DNA from: Streptomyces sp. CA-278952
Lineage (GTDB): Bacteria; Actinomycetota; Actinomycetes; Streptomycetales; Streptomycetaceae
Assembly: GCF_028747205.1 (NCBI RefSeq)
Contig: NZ_CP112880.1
Span: forward strand, 496,001-560,000
DNA: 64,000 bases
Direction of reading: 5' to 3'
Within the stretch, counting starts at the first letter, position 1. Each line of letters begins with the position of its first letter. The notes beneath the pieces were generated by a model. That model did no database searches, had not been told where the DNA came from, and was given only the letters and a program-made list of their open reading frames with translations. Below, one piece after another: positions 35,457 through 44,191 of this stretch. The translations under genes and the position numbers were made by a program.

Positions 35457-36584
35457 TCAGCCGGCGAACACGTCGTCGAGGCCCGCCTCCATGGGCTCGT
35501 CCGGCTCCACGGGCGCTTCCGGCTCAAAGGGGCCGTCGGGCACCGCCGGCTCGTCCGGCTCGGCGGGGAAGACCTGCGTCGGCTCCGGCGCGACGTCCGG
35601 GTCGCCCTCCTCCTCGTACTCCCACGGCTCCTCGGGCGGCGTGTCACCGAAGTCGTCGGACGGCTCCGGCGGTCCGGGATCCGTGGGCTCCGCCGGCTCG
35701 GAGGGGGGCGGCTCGGACGGGGCGGTGTCCGGGGGCGCGGACTCTGAGGGACGGCCCGGCGACGGGAAGAGCAGGTCGGCGTCCGGCTCGTAGGGTGGCG
35801 GGTCGTCCGGGGTGCGGTCGCGGCCGCCGCTGTCGCCCATGGCCCGCTCGATCCAGCTGTTGTCGGCGGCGTTCACGATGATCAGGCTCGTGGCCGCCTT
35901 GACGCCGGGCTCGACGGCCACGATGCGCGCGGGGTCGTAGCCGGGCCAGCGCTCCCCCCGGTGGGCGGCCTTTCCGTCGGCGACCACGGGCGGGGCCAGC
36001 GGGTTGCCGCAGGCGCAGCGGACGCGGGGCATCCCCCGGCTGTCGACCAGGACGGCGGTGCCCGCCTGGAGCACGGCCTGGAAGGCGGTGGCCGAGCCGG
36101 CGCTGTAGCCGTGATTGGTGACCTGGGCGTCGGCGCGCAGGACGACCGGCGTGAGGGACTTCAGGTAGCCCGGGATCTGCACGGCCTCGATGCCGGAGGC
36201 GTCGGCGAAGGCGCGCGCCTTGTCCTCGTCGTCGGCCAGGAGGGAGGCCTGCTGTTCGACGTCGCAGGCGGCGACCGACCGGGTGCCGCCGTAGAGCCCC
36301 GGTACGGCTCCGGAGACCGGATGGACCGTCCGGGTGGTGGAGGTCGGTTCGGCGTCCGGCGCACCGGCGGAGGGCGGGGAGGCCGTCGCCAGCGCCGTGG
36401 AAACGGTGAACGGGCCGGGGCCGGGGGAGGCGAGCGGCTGGAGGAGGACGTCCTTGGCCTCCGCGGTGCCCGTGGTGCCCTTCGCCGTACGGTCGTCGCC
36501 GCCTCCGCAGCCGGCGACGGCGAACAGCACTCCGGCGGACAGCGCGGCGAGCGCGGTACGCCGGTTACGTCTGGGTGAGCGCAC
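35457..36584 (-). CDS. Lipoprotein with DUF6777-like domain and acidic Pro/Glu tail
   Basis: A lipoprotein of about 375 residues. The signal segment contains RRNRRTALAALSAGVLFAVAGC, where Cys is the lipidation site. The middle part has three cysteines (AACDVEQQ, RCACGN) and resembles Streptomyces DUF6777 proteins. The last 120 residues are a low-complexity Pro/Glu/Asp region with PSEPPPSEPAEP-type repeats. GTG at 36584 has AGGAGA five bases upstream; the frame extends to 36716, but that would cross the divergent promoter region. Function is unknown; an extracytoplasmic location is likely. Confidence 0.78.
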   Translation of the reverse strand: MRSPRRNRRTALAALSAGVLFAVAGCGGGDDRTAKGTTGTAEAKDVLLQPLASPGPGPFTVSTALATASPPSAGAPDAEPTSTTRTVHPVSGAVPGLYGGTRSVAACDVEQQASLLADDEDKARAFADASGIEAVQIPGYLKSLTPVVLRADAQVTNHGYSAGSATAFQAVLQAGTAVLVDSRGMPRVRCACGNPLAPPVVADGKAAHRGERWPGYDPARIVAVEPGVKAATSLIIVNAADNSWIERAMGDSGGRDRTPDDPPPYEPDADLLFPSPGRPSESAPPDTAPSEPPPSEPAEPTDPGPPEPSDDFGDTPPEEPWEYEEEGDPDVAPEPTQVFPAEPDEPAVPDGPFEPEAPVEPDEPMEAGLDDVFAG

Positions 36585-36680
36585 AGAGCTCTCCTGCCTG
36601 TCCCTGGGGAACGGATGGGTGTCACCATCTGTGCCGCACCGAGGACGGTCCCGCAAGCGGACAGTCGGCCGCGCCCCATC

Positions 36681-36735
36681 TTGAACACGTTCAATAAACC
36701 CTCTACTCTCACTCACAGAACTTGAACACGTTCAA
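36681..36735 (+). promoter_or_regulatory. Promoter with two identical palindromic operators
   Basis: TTGAACACGTTCAA occurs at 36681-36694 and 36722-36735, 41 bp apart (about four helical turns). TTGAAC of the first copy also serves as a -35 box, followed 17 bp later by the -10-like TACTCT (36704-36709). Operator 1 therefore covers -35 and operator 2 covers roughly +6 to +20. This layout fits repression by a TetR-like dimer. No TetR gene is adjacent, so the regulator acts in trans. Confidence 0.75.
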
Positions 36736-36761
36736 AGCGAGTCGTTCAGCAAGGGGAAGTC

Positions 36762-37622
36762 ATGTCCGCACTGGTCAACGCCATCGTGATGCTGGGCATG
36801 CTCGTCGTCGTGCCGGCGGGGCTGCGGCTGACCGAACGGCGGGAGCTGGACCGGATCCGGCGGCTCTGGCCCCTGTTCGCCGTGCCGGGCACCGTCGCCC
36901 TCTGGCTGCCGCGCTCCACCGCGGCCACGGCGCTCGCCTGCTGCTACGCGCTCGGAGCCGTCCTGCTCGCCCTGCACGCCCCGCGGCGGGCGGTCCGCGG
37001 CCGGGACCTCGACCCGGCGGGGATCGCGCTGCTCACTGCGCTGGTCACCCCGGCCGTCGCCGCGGTCGCCCTGGTCGCCGAACGGTCGGGGCACGAGCTG
37101 TTCGGGTTCGACCTCGGCATCCTGGCCCTGACCGTGCCGCACTTCCACTTCGCCGGATTCGCCGCCGCCCTGATCGCCGGGCTGGTCTGCCGGGTCTCCG
37201 ACGGCCCGGCGGGCCGCTTCGCCGCGCTGAGCGTGCCGCTGGGCACCCTGCTCGTCCTCGTCGGATACTTCATCGGCGACTGGGCCGAGCTCGCCGGGGC
37301 CTTGGTCCTCACCGCCGGCATGTGGACGGTCGGCCTGCTGACCTGGCGCCTGGGGCGCGCCGGCGGCCGGGACCGGACGACCAGGCTCCTCCTGCTCGCC
37401 TCCGCCGCCGTCCTGGTGGCGACGATGCTGCTCGCACTGAGCTGGGCGCTCGGCGAGGCGACCGGACTGCCCCACCCCACCCTGACCTGGATGGCCGCCA
37501 CCCATGGCCTGGGCAACGCGCTGGGCTTCGCGCTCTGCTCGCTGCTGGCCTGGCGGCGCATCCGCACCGAGGAACCCGACCGCCCCGCAGGACCCGACCG
37601 CACCGGAGGCAGGACCGCATGA
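36762..37622 (+). CDS. YndJ-like multipass membrane protein
   Basis: A 286-residue integral membrane protein with about nine helices. The central motif LTVPHFHFAGFAAAL resembles the histidine-rich motif of YndJ-family proteins. ATG follows AAGGGGAAG. The stop overlaps the DUF1990 start (ATGA). It is the first gene behind the twin-operator promoter. The biochemical function of YndJ proteins is unknown. Confidence 0.75.
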   Translation: MSALVNAIVMLGMLVVVPAGLRLTERRELDRIRRLWPLFAVPGTVALWLPRSTAATALACCYALGAVLLALHAPRRAVRGRDLDPAGIALLTALVTPAVAAVALVAERSGHELFGFDLGILALTVPHFHFAGFAAALIAGLVCRVSDGPAGRFAALSVPLGTLLVLVGYFIGDWAELAGALVLTAGMWTVGLLTWRLGRAGGRDRTTRLLLLASAAVLVATMLLALSWALGEATGLPHPTLTWMAATHGLGNALGFALCSLLAWRRIRTEEPDRPAGPDRTGGRTA

Positions 37623-38131
37623 GCACCCTCACCTACCCGGAGGTCGGCGCGACCCGCCTCGGCCCGCTCCCCCGGGGTTACCACCACCTCCACCACCGCA
37701 CCCGGATCGGCCGGGGCGCGGCGGACTTCGCCACCGCCGGAGCGGCGGTGACCGAATGGCGGATGCACCGCGCCTCGGGCGCGCGGGTGGAGGCCCCGGG
37801 GCGGCGCGCGGAGCCGGGCGGGAGCGTCCGGGTCTCCCTCGGGATCGGGCCGCTGCGCTTCACAGCCCCCTGCGAGGTCATCTGGACGGCGTACGGGGAG
37901 GACGGCCGCACCGGCTTCGGTTACGGCACCCTCGCCGGGCATCCGGAGCGCGGCGAGGAGTGCTTCGTGGTGGATCTCGCGCACGACGGCACGGTGTGGT
38001 TCACGGTGCTGGCGTTCTCGCGCCCGGCGTCCTGGTACGCCCGGCTCGGCGGACCGCTCGTGCCCCTCGTGCAGCACTGGTACGCCCGCAGGCTCGGCCG
38101 CACTCTGCGCCGGATCGTCGCCACGAGCTGA
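37619..38131 (+). CDS. DUF1990 family protein
   Basis: A 170-residue soluble protein of the DUF1990 family: YHHLHHRTRIGRGAADFATA near the start, PCEVIWTAYGEDGRTGFGYGTLAGHPERGEECF in the middle and FSRPASWYARLGGPL near the end. The fold is thought to be related to START/SRPBCC lipid-binding proteins, which is from memory. It is coupled to the YndJ-like gene; YndJ and DUF1990 also occur together in Bacillus-type proteins, supporting a common pathway. Confidence 0.8.
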   Translation: MSTLTYPEVGATRLGPLPRGYHHLHHRTRIGRGAADFATAGAAVTEWRMHRASGARVEAPGRRAEPGGSVRVSLGIGPLRFTAPCEVIWTAYGEDGRTGFGYGTLAGHPERGEECFVVDLAHDGTVWFTVLAFSRPASWYARLGGPLVPLVQHWYARRLGRTLRRIVATS

Positions 38132-38186
38132 CCCCCCGCCACGACCCGCAGGGCCCCGGGCCGCGCCCTGGCCGATACTGACAGGG

Positions 38187-39641
38187 ATGGACTGGTTCAC
38201 CGCGGACGGCTACTGGCTGAGCCGGCTGATCTTCCAGCGGGCTCTGGCCGTGGTCTATCTGGTCGCCTTCCTCTCCGCCGCGCTCCAGTTCCGGGCGCTG
38301 ATCGGCGAGCGCGGCATGCTGCCCGTCCCCGAGCTGCTGCGGCGCACGCCCTGGCGGGCCGCCCCGGGGCTCTTCCGGCTGCACTACTCGGACCGCTTCT
38401 TCGCCGGCGTCGCCTGGAGCGGCTGCGCCGTCTCGGTGGCCCTGATCGCCGGTCTCGACGGGCTGCTGCCCCTGGGCGGCGGCATGCTGGTCTGGGCGCT
38501 GCCGTGGGTGCTGTATCTGTCGATCGTCCAGGTGGGGCAGGTCTGGTACGGATTCGGCTGGGAGTCGCTGCTGCTGGAGACGGGGTTCCTGGCCGTCTTT
38601 CTCGGCACCGGGGACACGGCCGCGCCGGTGCTGGTGCTGTGGCTGCTGCGGTGGCTGCTCTTCCGGGTGGAATTCGGCGCGGGGCTGATCAAGATGCGCG
38701 GGGACGCGTGCTGGCGGAAGCTGACCTGCCTGGACCACCACCACGAGACGCAGCCGATGCCGGGGCCGCTGAGCTGGTTCTTCCACCATCTGCCGAGGCC
38801 CGTGCACCGGGTGGAGACCGCCGCCAACCACCTCACCCAGCTGTTGGTGCCCTTCCTGCTGTTCACCCCGCAGCCGGTGGCGAGCGCGGCGGCCGGTCTG
38901 ATGGTCCTCACCCAGCTCTGGCTGGTCCTGTCGGGGAACTTCGCCTGGCTGAACTGGCTCACCATCGCTCTGGCGCTCTCCGCGATCGACTGGACCCCCC
39001 TGGCCGGGCCGCCGCCCGCCCAGGCCGCGCCGCCCCTCTGGTACGAGGTGGTGGTCATCGCGGTGACCACCCTGGTCCTCGTGCTCAGCTACCGCCCGGT
39101 GCGCAATCTGCTCTCGCGGCGGCAGGCGATGAACCGGTCCTACGATCCCCTGCACCTGGTCAACACCTACGGGGCGTTCGGCTCCATCAGCCGGATGCGG
39201 CTGGAGGTCGTGGTGGAGGGCAGCGCCGATCCGGTGGGGCGCGAGGGGGCCGAGTGGCGGGAGTACGGCTTCCGCGGCAAGCCCGGCGATCCGCGGCGGC
39301 TGCCACGCCTGTTCGCCCCGTACCATCTGCGGCTCGACTGGATGATGTGGTTCGCTGCACTCTCCCCCGCGTACGCCCGCCCCTGGTTCGGGCCCTTCGC
39401 CGATCGGCTGCTCGACGGCGACCGGGACACACTCCGGCTGCTCGGGCACAATCCGTTCCCCGACGGACCGCCCCGGCAGGTGCGAGCCCGGGTGTTCCGC
39501 TACCGGTTCACCGGGCTCCGGGAGCTGCGGGCCACCGGATGCTGGTGGCACCGCACCTATGTCCGGGAATTCCTGCGGCCCGTCTCCCGGCCGCTGCCGC
39601 CGGAGCGGGAGAGCGGGGAGACGGGCCGCGGGAGGCGCTGA
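38187..39641 (+). CDS. Lipase maturation factor family membrane protein
   Basis: A 484-residue protein of the lipase maturation factor family. Several helices fill the first 340 residues; typical blocks are YGFGWESLLLETGFLAVFLG, FRVEFGAGLIKMRGDACWR and LTCLDHHHETQPMPGPLSWF. The C-terminal soluble part has FGSISRMRLEVVVEG, PYHLRLDWMMWFAAL and VRARVFRYRFT. Bacterial members have no established client. It begins 55 bp after the DUF1990 gene and is probably the third gene of the same transcript. Confidence 0.88.
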   Translation: MDWFTADGYWLSRLIFQRALAVVYLVAFLSAALQFRALIGERGMLPVPELLRRTPWRAAPGLFRLHYSDRFFAGVAWSGCAVSVALIAGLDGLLPLGGGMLVWALPWVLYLSIVQVGQVWYGFGWESLLLETGFLAVFLGTGDTAAPVLVLWLLRWLLFRVEFGAGLIKMRGDACWRKLTCLDHHHETQPMPGPLSWFFHHLPRPVHRVETAANHLTQLLVPFLLFTPQPVASAAAGLMVLTQLWLVLSGNFAWLNWLTIALALSAIDWTPLAGPPPAQAAPPLWYEVVVIAVTTLVLVLSYRPVRNLLSRRQAMNRSYDPLHLVNTYGAFGSISRMRLEVVVEGSADPVGREGAEWREYGFRGKPGDPRRLPRLFAPYHLRLDWMMWFAALSPAYARPWFGPFADRLLDGDRDTLRLLGHNPFPDGPPRQVRARVFRYRFTGLRELRATGCWWHRTYVREFLRPVSRPLPPERESGETGRGRR

Positions 39642-39645
39642 GCGG

Positions 39646-39822
39646 TCAGTCGATGCCGGGCAGGATGTGCGGTTCGGCGAGGTCGTCCTCGTATCCGGCG
39701 AGCCGGATCGGGGCGGACCTGGCCCAGACCTCGATGTTCCGCAGCTTCTCGGGGCGGCCGGGCCGCCCCGCGTTCCGTTCGGCGGGGCGCATTTCGCGCT
39801 CGGTCAGTTCCGGTGTCGTCAC
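39646..39822 (-). CDS. Small 58-residue protein of unknown function
   Basis: A short gene on the minus strand starting at GTG with AAGGAG six bases upstream, an excellent ribosome site. The product begins VTTPELTEREMRPAERNAGR and continues with EKLRNIEVWARSAPIRLAGY, ending EDDLAEPHILPGID. It is charged, has no cysteine, no signal and no membrane helix. The N-terminal half looks disordered; the C-terminal half has a defined aromatic/acidic pattern, so it is not simple low complexity. No modifying enzyme is adjacent. It lies convergent to the LMF gene with a 4-bp gap. Confidence 0.7.
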   Translation of the reverse strand: MTTPELTEREMRPAERNAGRPGRPEKLRNIEVWARSAPIRLAGYEDDLAEPHILPGID

Positions 39823-40021
39823 CGCGCACTCCTTCGTGTCGCGTCGCCCGGGGCGTCGCCGTCGCCCCGACGGCGATGCCGGGGCGCGACCGCCCCGCGC
39901 GGGGCAGGGGTTGGGATATGTCGGTCGCGGTGGCGCCGGTTCGGGGCGGAACAGCGGCCGGGTTTCCGACCATGTCCCAGGACGGTCGGGGAACCTTCGT
40001 GGGCTCCTCGATGACGTCCGT

Positions 40022-40040
40022 TCGCCTCAGCCTAACCAAA
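40022..40040. promoter_or_regulatory. Degenerate iron-box-like site (IdeR/DmdR)
   Basis: The half-site AGCCTAACC matches the actinobacterial iron-box consensus (TTAGGTTAGCCTAACCTAA as recalled); overall about 13 of 19 positions agree, with the left half weak. It lies 200 bp upstream of the 58-residue protein gene. Confidence 0.25.
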
Positions 40041-40100
40041 TGAGCACCACCGCGCTCGATAGAACGTGTGCGGTAGGTCACTTTCGGCCACCGGGTACAG

Positions 40101-40139
40101 CGAAAACCCGGCCCGGGAACACCCTGGGCCGGGTTTTCG
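40101..40139 (-). terminator. Strong hairpin terminator of the SDR gene
   Basis: CGAAAACCCGGCCC (40101-40114) pairs perfectly with 40126-40139, giving a 14-bp stem with an 11-base loop. A-rich and T-rich ends make it look like an intrinsic terminator in both directions. Confidence 0.85.
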
Positions 40140-40179
40140 GCCGTCGCACGGGGCCGACGGGCCGGTTGAGCCGTTCGGG

Positions 40180-41664
40180 TTACCAGTTGGCGGGGGCGTA
40201 GTCCTTGAGGAAGCAGCCGTAGAGGGCCTCGCCGCCCTCACCGCGCACGATCGGGTCGTAGACCCGGGCCGCGCCGTCGACCAGGTCGAGGGGGGCGTGG
40301 AAGCCCTCCTCGGCGAGGCGCATCTTGTCCGGGTGCGGGCGCTCGTCGGTGATCCAGCCGGTGTCCACGGCCGTCATCAGGATGCCGTCCTTCTCGAACA
40401 TCTCCTGGGCGCTGGTGCGCGTCAGCATGTTGAGCGCGGCCTTGGCCATGTTGGTGTGCGGGTGGCCGGCGCCCTTGTAGCCGCGGCTGAAGACGCCCTC
40501 CATCGCCGAGACGTTGACCACGTACGCGTGGGTCGCGGCGGTCGCCGCCATCGCCGGGCGCAGCCGACTGATCAGGATGAACGGCGCGGTGGAGTTGCAG
40601 AGCTGGACTTCGAGGAGCTCGATCGGCTCGACATCCTCGACCGTCTGGACCCAGCTGTTGGTGTCGTGCAGGTCGGGGACGAGGCCGCCGGCGTCGATCG
40701 CGGTGCCCGCGGCGATCCGGGCCGGCGAGGCGGAACCGGTGACCAGGGCGAGGTCCGTGACCTCCTGGGCGCTGAGCCGTTCCTTGCGGGCGGCGGGCAG
40801 GGCCGCGACCCGGTCGACCGTGCCGCTGCCAAAGGTGCCGATGACCTCGGCGACGGGCAGTTCGCCCGCGGGCAGCGGGGCCGACTCGGCGTTGACCAGC
40901 TCGCTGTAGGCGCCCGGGGAGCGGCGCACGGTCTGGGCCGCGTTGTTGATCAGGATGTCCAGCGGGCCCTCGGCGGCGACCGAGTCGGCCAGCGCGACGA
41001 CCTGGGCCGGGTCGCGGAGGTCGATGCCGACGATCTTCAGCCGGTGGATCCACTCGTCGCTGTCCTCCATCGCCTTGAAGCGGCGGATCGCGTCGTTGGG
41101 GAAGCGGGTGGTGATGGTGGTGTGCGCGCCGTCGCGCAACAGCCGCAGCGCGATGTACATGCCGATCTTCGCCCGGCCGCCGGTGAGCAGCGCCCGGCGT
41201 CCGGTCAGATCGGTGCGGGCGTCGCGGCGGGAGCGGTTCTCCTCGGCGCACGACTGGCAGAGCTGGTGGTAGAACGCGTCGACCTCGACGTACCGCGTCT
41301 TGCAGATGTAGCAGGACCGGGGCCGCTGGAGGATGCCCGCGATCTCGGCCTGGGCGGAGGAGGAGGGCAGCACGCCCTGCGTCTCGTCGTCGATGCGCTC
41401 GGCCGATCCGGTCGCCGTGGCCTCGGTGACGGCCCGGTCGTGGGCGGTCTTCGCGGCGCGGCGCTCCTGGCGGCGGCGCTGCTTCACGGTGCGGTAGATC
41501 CCGGCGGTGGCGCGGCGGACCGCGATGGCGTCCGGGTGGTCCACCTCGATCCGGTCGAGCTCGTCGAGCACGCTCAGGCAGACGGCCAGCCGCTCCGGGT
41601 CGATACCGGGACCGAACTCCTCGATTCCGGGAGCGAGCTCCGGGCTGTCCTCTGTCACCGTCAT
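40180..41664 (-). CDS. SDR-family oxidoreductase with N-terminal zinc-ribbon extension
   Basis: A protein of about 494 residues. The first 150 residues are a helical, charged region ending in a putative zinc ribbon (Cys118/Cys121 in CYIC, Cys136/Cys139 in CQSC). The short-chain dehydrogenase domain follows: LTGGRAKIGMYIAL (Rossmann), DILINNAAQT (NNAA), VVNVSAMEG (Ser) and a Y-x3-K-like YKGAGHPHTNMAK in which the spacing is altered. ATG at 41664 was chosen with GAGGA upstream; the frame extends to 41919. The substrate is unknown. Confidence 0.8.
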   Translation of the reverse strand: MTVTEDSPELAPGIEEFGPGIDPERLAVCLSVLDELDRIEVDHPDAIAVRRATAGIYRTVKQRRRQERRAAKTAHDRAVTEATATGSAERIDDETQGVLPSSSAQAEIAGILQRPRSCYICKTRYVEVDAFYHQLCQSCAEENRSRRDARTDLTGRRALLTGGRAKIGMYIALRLLRDGAHTTITTRFPNDAIRRFKAMEDSDEWIHRLKIVGIDLRDPAQVVALADSVAAEGPLDILINNAAQTVRRSPGAYSELVNAESAPLPAGELPVAEVIGTFGSGTVDRVAALPAARKERLSAQEVTDLALVTGSASPARIAAGTAIDAGGLVPDLHDTNSWVQTVEDVEPIELLEVQLCNSTAPFILISRLRPAMAATAATHAYVVNVSAMEGVFSRGYKGAGHPHTNMAKAALNMLTRTSAQEMFEKDGILMTAVDTGWITDERPHPDKMRLAEEGFHAPLDLVDGAARVYDPIVRGEGGEALYGCFLKDYAPANW

Positions 41665-41942
41665 TGCCGTTCCTCTGTCATCTTCTCGCCGCGGATCGTG
41701 GATCACCGCAGGCCGAAACACCCCGCCCAAGTTTGCCATGCGCGGGCCACTGCTCTGTTCGAGAGACGTACGGGCGGCGTACGAGCGGCGTACGAGCAAG
41801 CCCCGGCGGAGGGGCGCGGATGAGGCCTCCGATGAGGGGCGCTGGAAAACTCTCCGAAAATAAGCGGAAGCGGGGACGCATGACTTCGCGAGGACCGGGC
41901 AGGCGACCGTCCGACACATTGGGCAGCAGGGAGGGCGACACC

Positions 41943-42839
41943 ATGACGGCGATGTCAGCGCGAGCCACCGGAACGACGACGCTGAGCGACAGCGAGACCG
42001 GTGCGCGGACGGCGGACGTCACCACCGGAGAGCTGCCCTGGGTCGAGGACGCCGGAAAGATCGCCCCGCGGGACGCACGGGCCCTGTCGAAGATCTTCTT
42101 CGACCGGCTCCAGGTCCTGGAGGAGGGCACCCATGAGCACCAGTACGCGCGCAACACCCTGATCGAGATGAATCTCTCCCTGGTGCGCTTCGCCGCCTCC
42201 CGGTTCCGCAACCGCGGCGGCGACGACACCGAGGACATCATCCAGGTCGGCACGATCGGCCTGATCAAGGCGATCGACCGGTTCGACCTGTCCCGCGAGG
42301 TCGAGTTCGCGACCTTCGCCGTGCCCTACATCGTCGGGGAGATCAAGCGCTTCTTCCGCGACACCACCTGGTCCGTGCATGTACCGCGGCGGCTCCAGGA
42401 GCTGCGGGTGGATCTCGCCAAGGCGAAGGAGCAGCTCTCCGCGGAGCTCGACCGAGACCCCACCGTCAAGGAACTGGCCGCCCACCTCGACCTCCCCGAG
42501 GAGGAGATCATCGAGGGGCTCGTGGCCGCCAACGGCTACTCGGCCGGCTCCCTCGACACCCCCTCCGCGGACAGCGACTCGGGCCAGGAGCAGCGGGCGT
42601 ACGCCGATGTCCTCGGCGAGGCCGACCCGGGCATGGAGACCGTCGAGAACCTGCACACCCTGGCCCCGCTGCTGGACCGGCTCGACGACCGGGAGCGCCG
42701 GATCGTGCAGATGCGCTTCGGGGCGGAGATGACGCAGTCGCAGATCGGCGCGGAGCTGGGCGTGTCCCAGATGCACGTGTCGCGGCTGCTCAGCAGGATC
42801 GTCCAGCAGCTGCGCAAGGGCATGAGCGTCGAGGCATGA
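41943..42839 (+). CDS. SigB/SigF-family RNA polymerase sigma factor
   Basis: A stress/sporulation-type sigma factor of about 298 residues lacking region 1.1. Region 2 reads NLSLVRFAASRFRNRGGDD, then EDIIQVGTIGLIKAIDRFD and FATFAVPYIVGEIKRFFRD. Region 4 is RERRIVQMRFGAEMTQSQIG, then ELGVSQMHVSRLLSRI. ATG at 41943 has GGAGGG seven bases upstream; an in-frame ATG at 41880 would add 21 residues. It stands at the head of a cluster of PP2C, kinase and anti-sigma genes, so control by partner switching is likely. Confidence 0.9.
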   Translation: MTAMSARATGTTTLSDSETGARTADVTTGELPWVEDAGKIAPRDARALSKIFFDRLQVLEEGTHEHQYARNTLIEMNLSLVRFAASRFRNRGGDDTEDIIQVGTIGLIKAIDRFDLSREVEFATFAVPYIVGEIKRFFRDTTWSVHVPRRLQELRVDLAKAKEQLSAELDRDPTVKELAAHLDLPEEEIIEGLVAANGYSAGSLDTPSADSDSGQEQRAYADVLGEADPGMETVENLHTLAPLLDRLDDRERRIVQMRFGAEMTQSQIGAELGVSQMHVSRLLSRIVQQLRKGMSVEA

Positions 42840-42919
42840 CGCTGCGGGTCCCCTCGCTCGATTATGCTTCCTGACGATCAGGCCGGACGAACCGCGCCGT
42901 CGGACGAGGAGGTGGAGGG

Positions 42920-44191
42920 TTGACCGAGTCGCCCATCGGCACAGCGCCGATTCCTGTGGGCATCTCCGGGATTCCCTCCCAGCAGGTCGGGGGCTCGCAC
43001 CACCCCGAGGGCCCGCTGTGGAGTCTGAACGCGTCGATCCTGCTCGTGGAGGACGACGCGGGTGACGCGCTGCTCGTCGAGGAGATGCTCACCGACAGCG
43101 AGCTGGATTCCGCCCTCACCTGGTGCAAGACCCTGGCCGAGGCGCGCGCCTTCCTGAGCGTGGCCACCACCCCGGTGTGCGTGCTTTTGGACCTGCACCT
43201 TCCCGACGTCCACGGCTTGGACGCCGTGCGCCAGATCCTGGAGTCCGACAGCGACGCCGCGATCGTCGTCCTCACCGGTCTGGAGGAGTCCGGCACCGGC
43301 CTCCGCGCGGTCGCCGGTGGCGCCCAGGACTACCTGGTCAAGGGCCGCCTGGGCCCGGAGGTGCTCTCGCGCGCGATCCGCTACGCCCTCCAGCGCAAGG
43401 AAGTGGAACGGGCCGCCGCCGCGCTGCGCGCCAACCGGCTGACCGCCCAGGAGAACGCCCGGCTGGAGCGCGGGCTGCTGCCGGTCCCCCTGCTGCGGGA
43501 CGACCGCTTCCGGGCGCGCGCCCGCTACGAGCCGGGGCGGGTCCACGGGCTGTTGAGCGGTGACTTCTACGACGTCGTGCAGACCGCGGACGGCACGGTG
43601 CACGCGGTGATCGGCGATGTCTCCGGGCACGGGGCCGCCGAGGCCGCGCTCGGCGTGTGTCTGCGGGTGGCCTGGCGCACCGCCGTGCTCTGCGGTACGT
43701 CCCACCCCGAGCAGATAGCCCTGCTGGAGGAGATCCTGGTCGCCGAGCGCTCGGACTCGCACGTCTTCGCCACCGTCACCTCGCTGGCGTTCCCGCCCGG
43801 GCAGCGGCACGCGCAGGTCCTGCGGGCCGGTCACCCCGGCCTGCTGCTGCGCGAGGGCACGGACGTGACCTGGGTGGAGCCCGAGGGCGGCATGGCGCTC
43901 GGGCTGCTGCCCGGGGCCGGCCGGTGGCCGACGGTCGACATCCCGCTGACGCCCGGTGCGGGTCTCGTACTCTTCACGGACGGGCTCTTCGAGGGGCGGG
44001 ACGGCCCCGACAGCCGCCTCGGCGAGGAAGGGCTGCTCGCGATGGCACGGGCCAACGGACACCTGCCGGCGCGCGCGTTCGTCGACGCCCTGGTCGCGGG
44101 GGCCGCGGACGGAGCCGCCCCTTACGGCGGCCTGGCGGACGACGTGGCCGTGCTGCATCTGGGCTGGGGATCGGAATCCGATGAGCGGTGA
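42920..44191 (+). CDS. Receiver-PP2C (SpoIIE) response regulator phosphatase
   Basis: A 423-residue protein: receiver domain (about 38-155; LLVEDDAGD, LLDLHLPDVHG, LVKGRLG) followed by a SpoIIE-type phosphatase (about 205-420; LLSGDFYDVVQ, IGDVSGHGAAEA, LFTDGLFEGRD, DDVAVLHL). It resembles RsbU/RssB-like regulators in which phosphorylation switches dephosphorylation of an anti-sigma antagonist. It starts at TTG with AGGAGG seven bases upstream. The last codons overlap the start of the CHASE3 kinase gene, so the two are translationally coupled. Confidence 0.9.
   Translation: MTESPIGTAPIPVGISGIPSQQVGGSHHPEGPLWSLNASILLVEDDAGDALLVEEMLTDSELDSALTWCKTLAEARAFLSVATTPVCVLLDLHLPDVHGLDAVRQILESDSDAAIVVLTGLEESGTGLRAVAGGAQDYLVKGRLGPEVLSRAIRYALQRKEVERAAAALRANRLTAQENARLERGLLPVPLLRDDRFRARARYEPGRVHGLLSGDFYDVVQTADGTVHAVIGDVSGHGAAEAALGVCLRVAWRTAVLCGTSHPEQIALLEEILVAERSDSHVFATVTSLAFPPGQRHAQVLRAGHPGLLLREGTDVTWVEPEGGMALGLLPGAGRWPTVDIPLTPGAGLVLFTDGLFEGRDGPDSRLGEEGLLAMARANGHLPARAFVDALVAGAADGAAPYGGLADDVAVLHLGWGSESDER

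Larger units (their letters stand above)
39823..40179. other. Intergenic region upstream of the small gene
   Basis: No further gene was found in this 357-bp stretch. It holds the presumed leader and promoter of the 58-residue protein gene, an iron-box-like sequence at 40022-40040 and the terminator of the SDR gene at 40101-40139. Confidence 0.6.

Noticed and set aside
36762..39822. A RiPP cluster built on the 58-residue protein as precursor.
   Set aside because: No YcaO, radical SAM, lanthionine synthetase, ATP-grasp or lasso enzyme lies nearby; LMF, DUF1990 and YndJ are not known RiPP enzymes.
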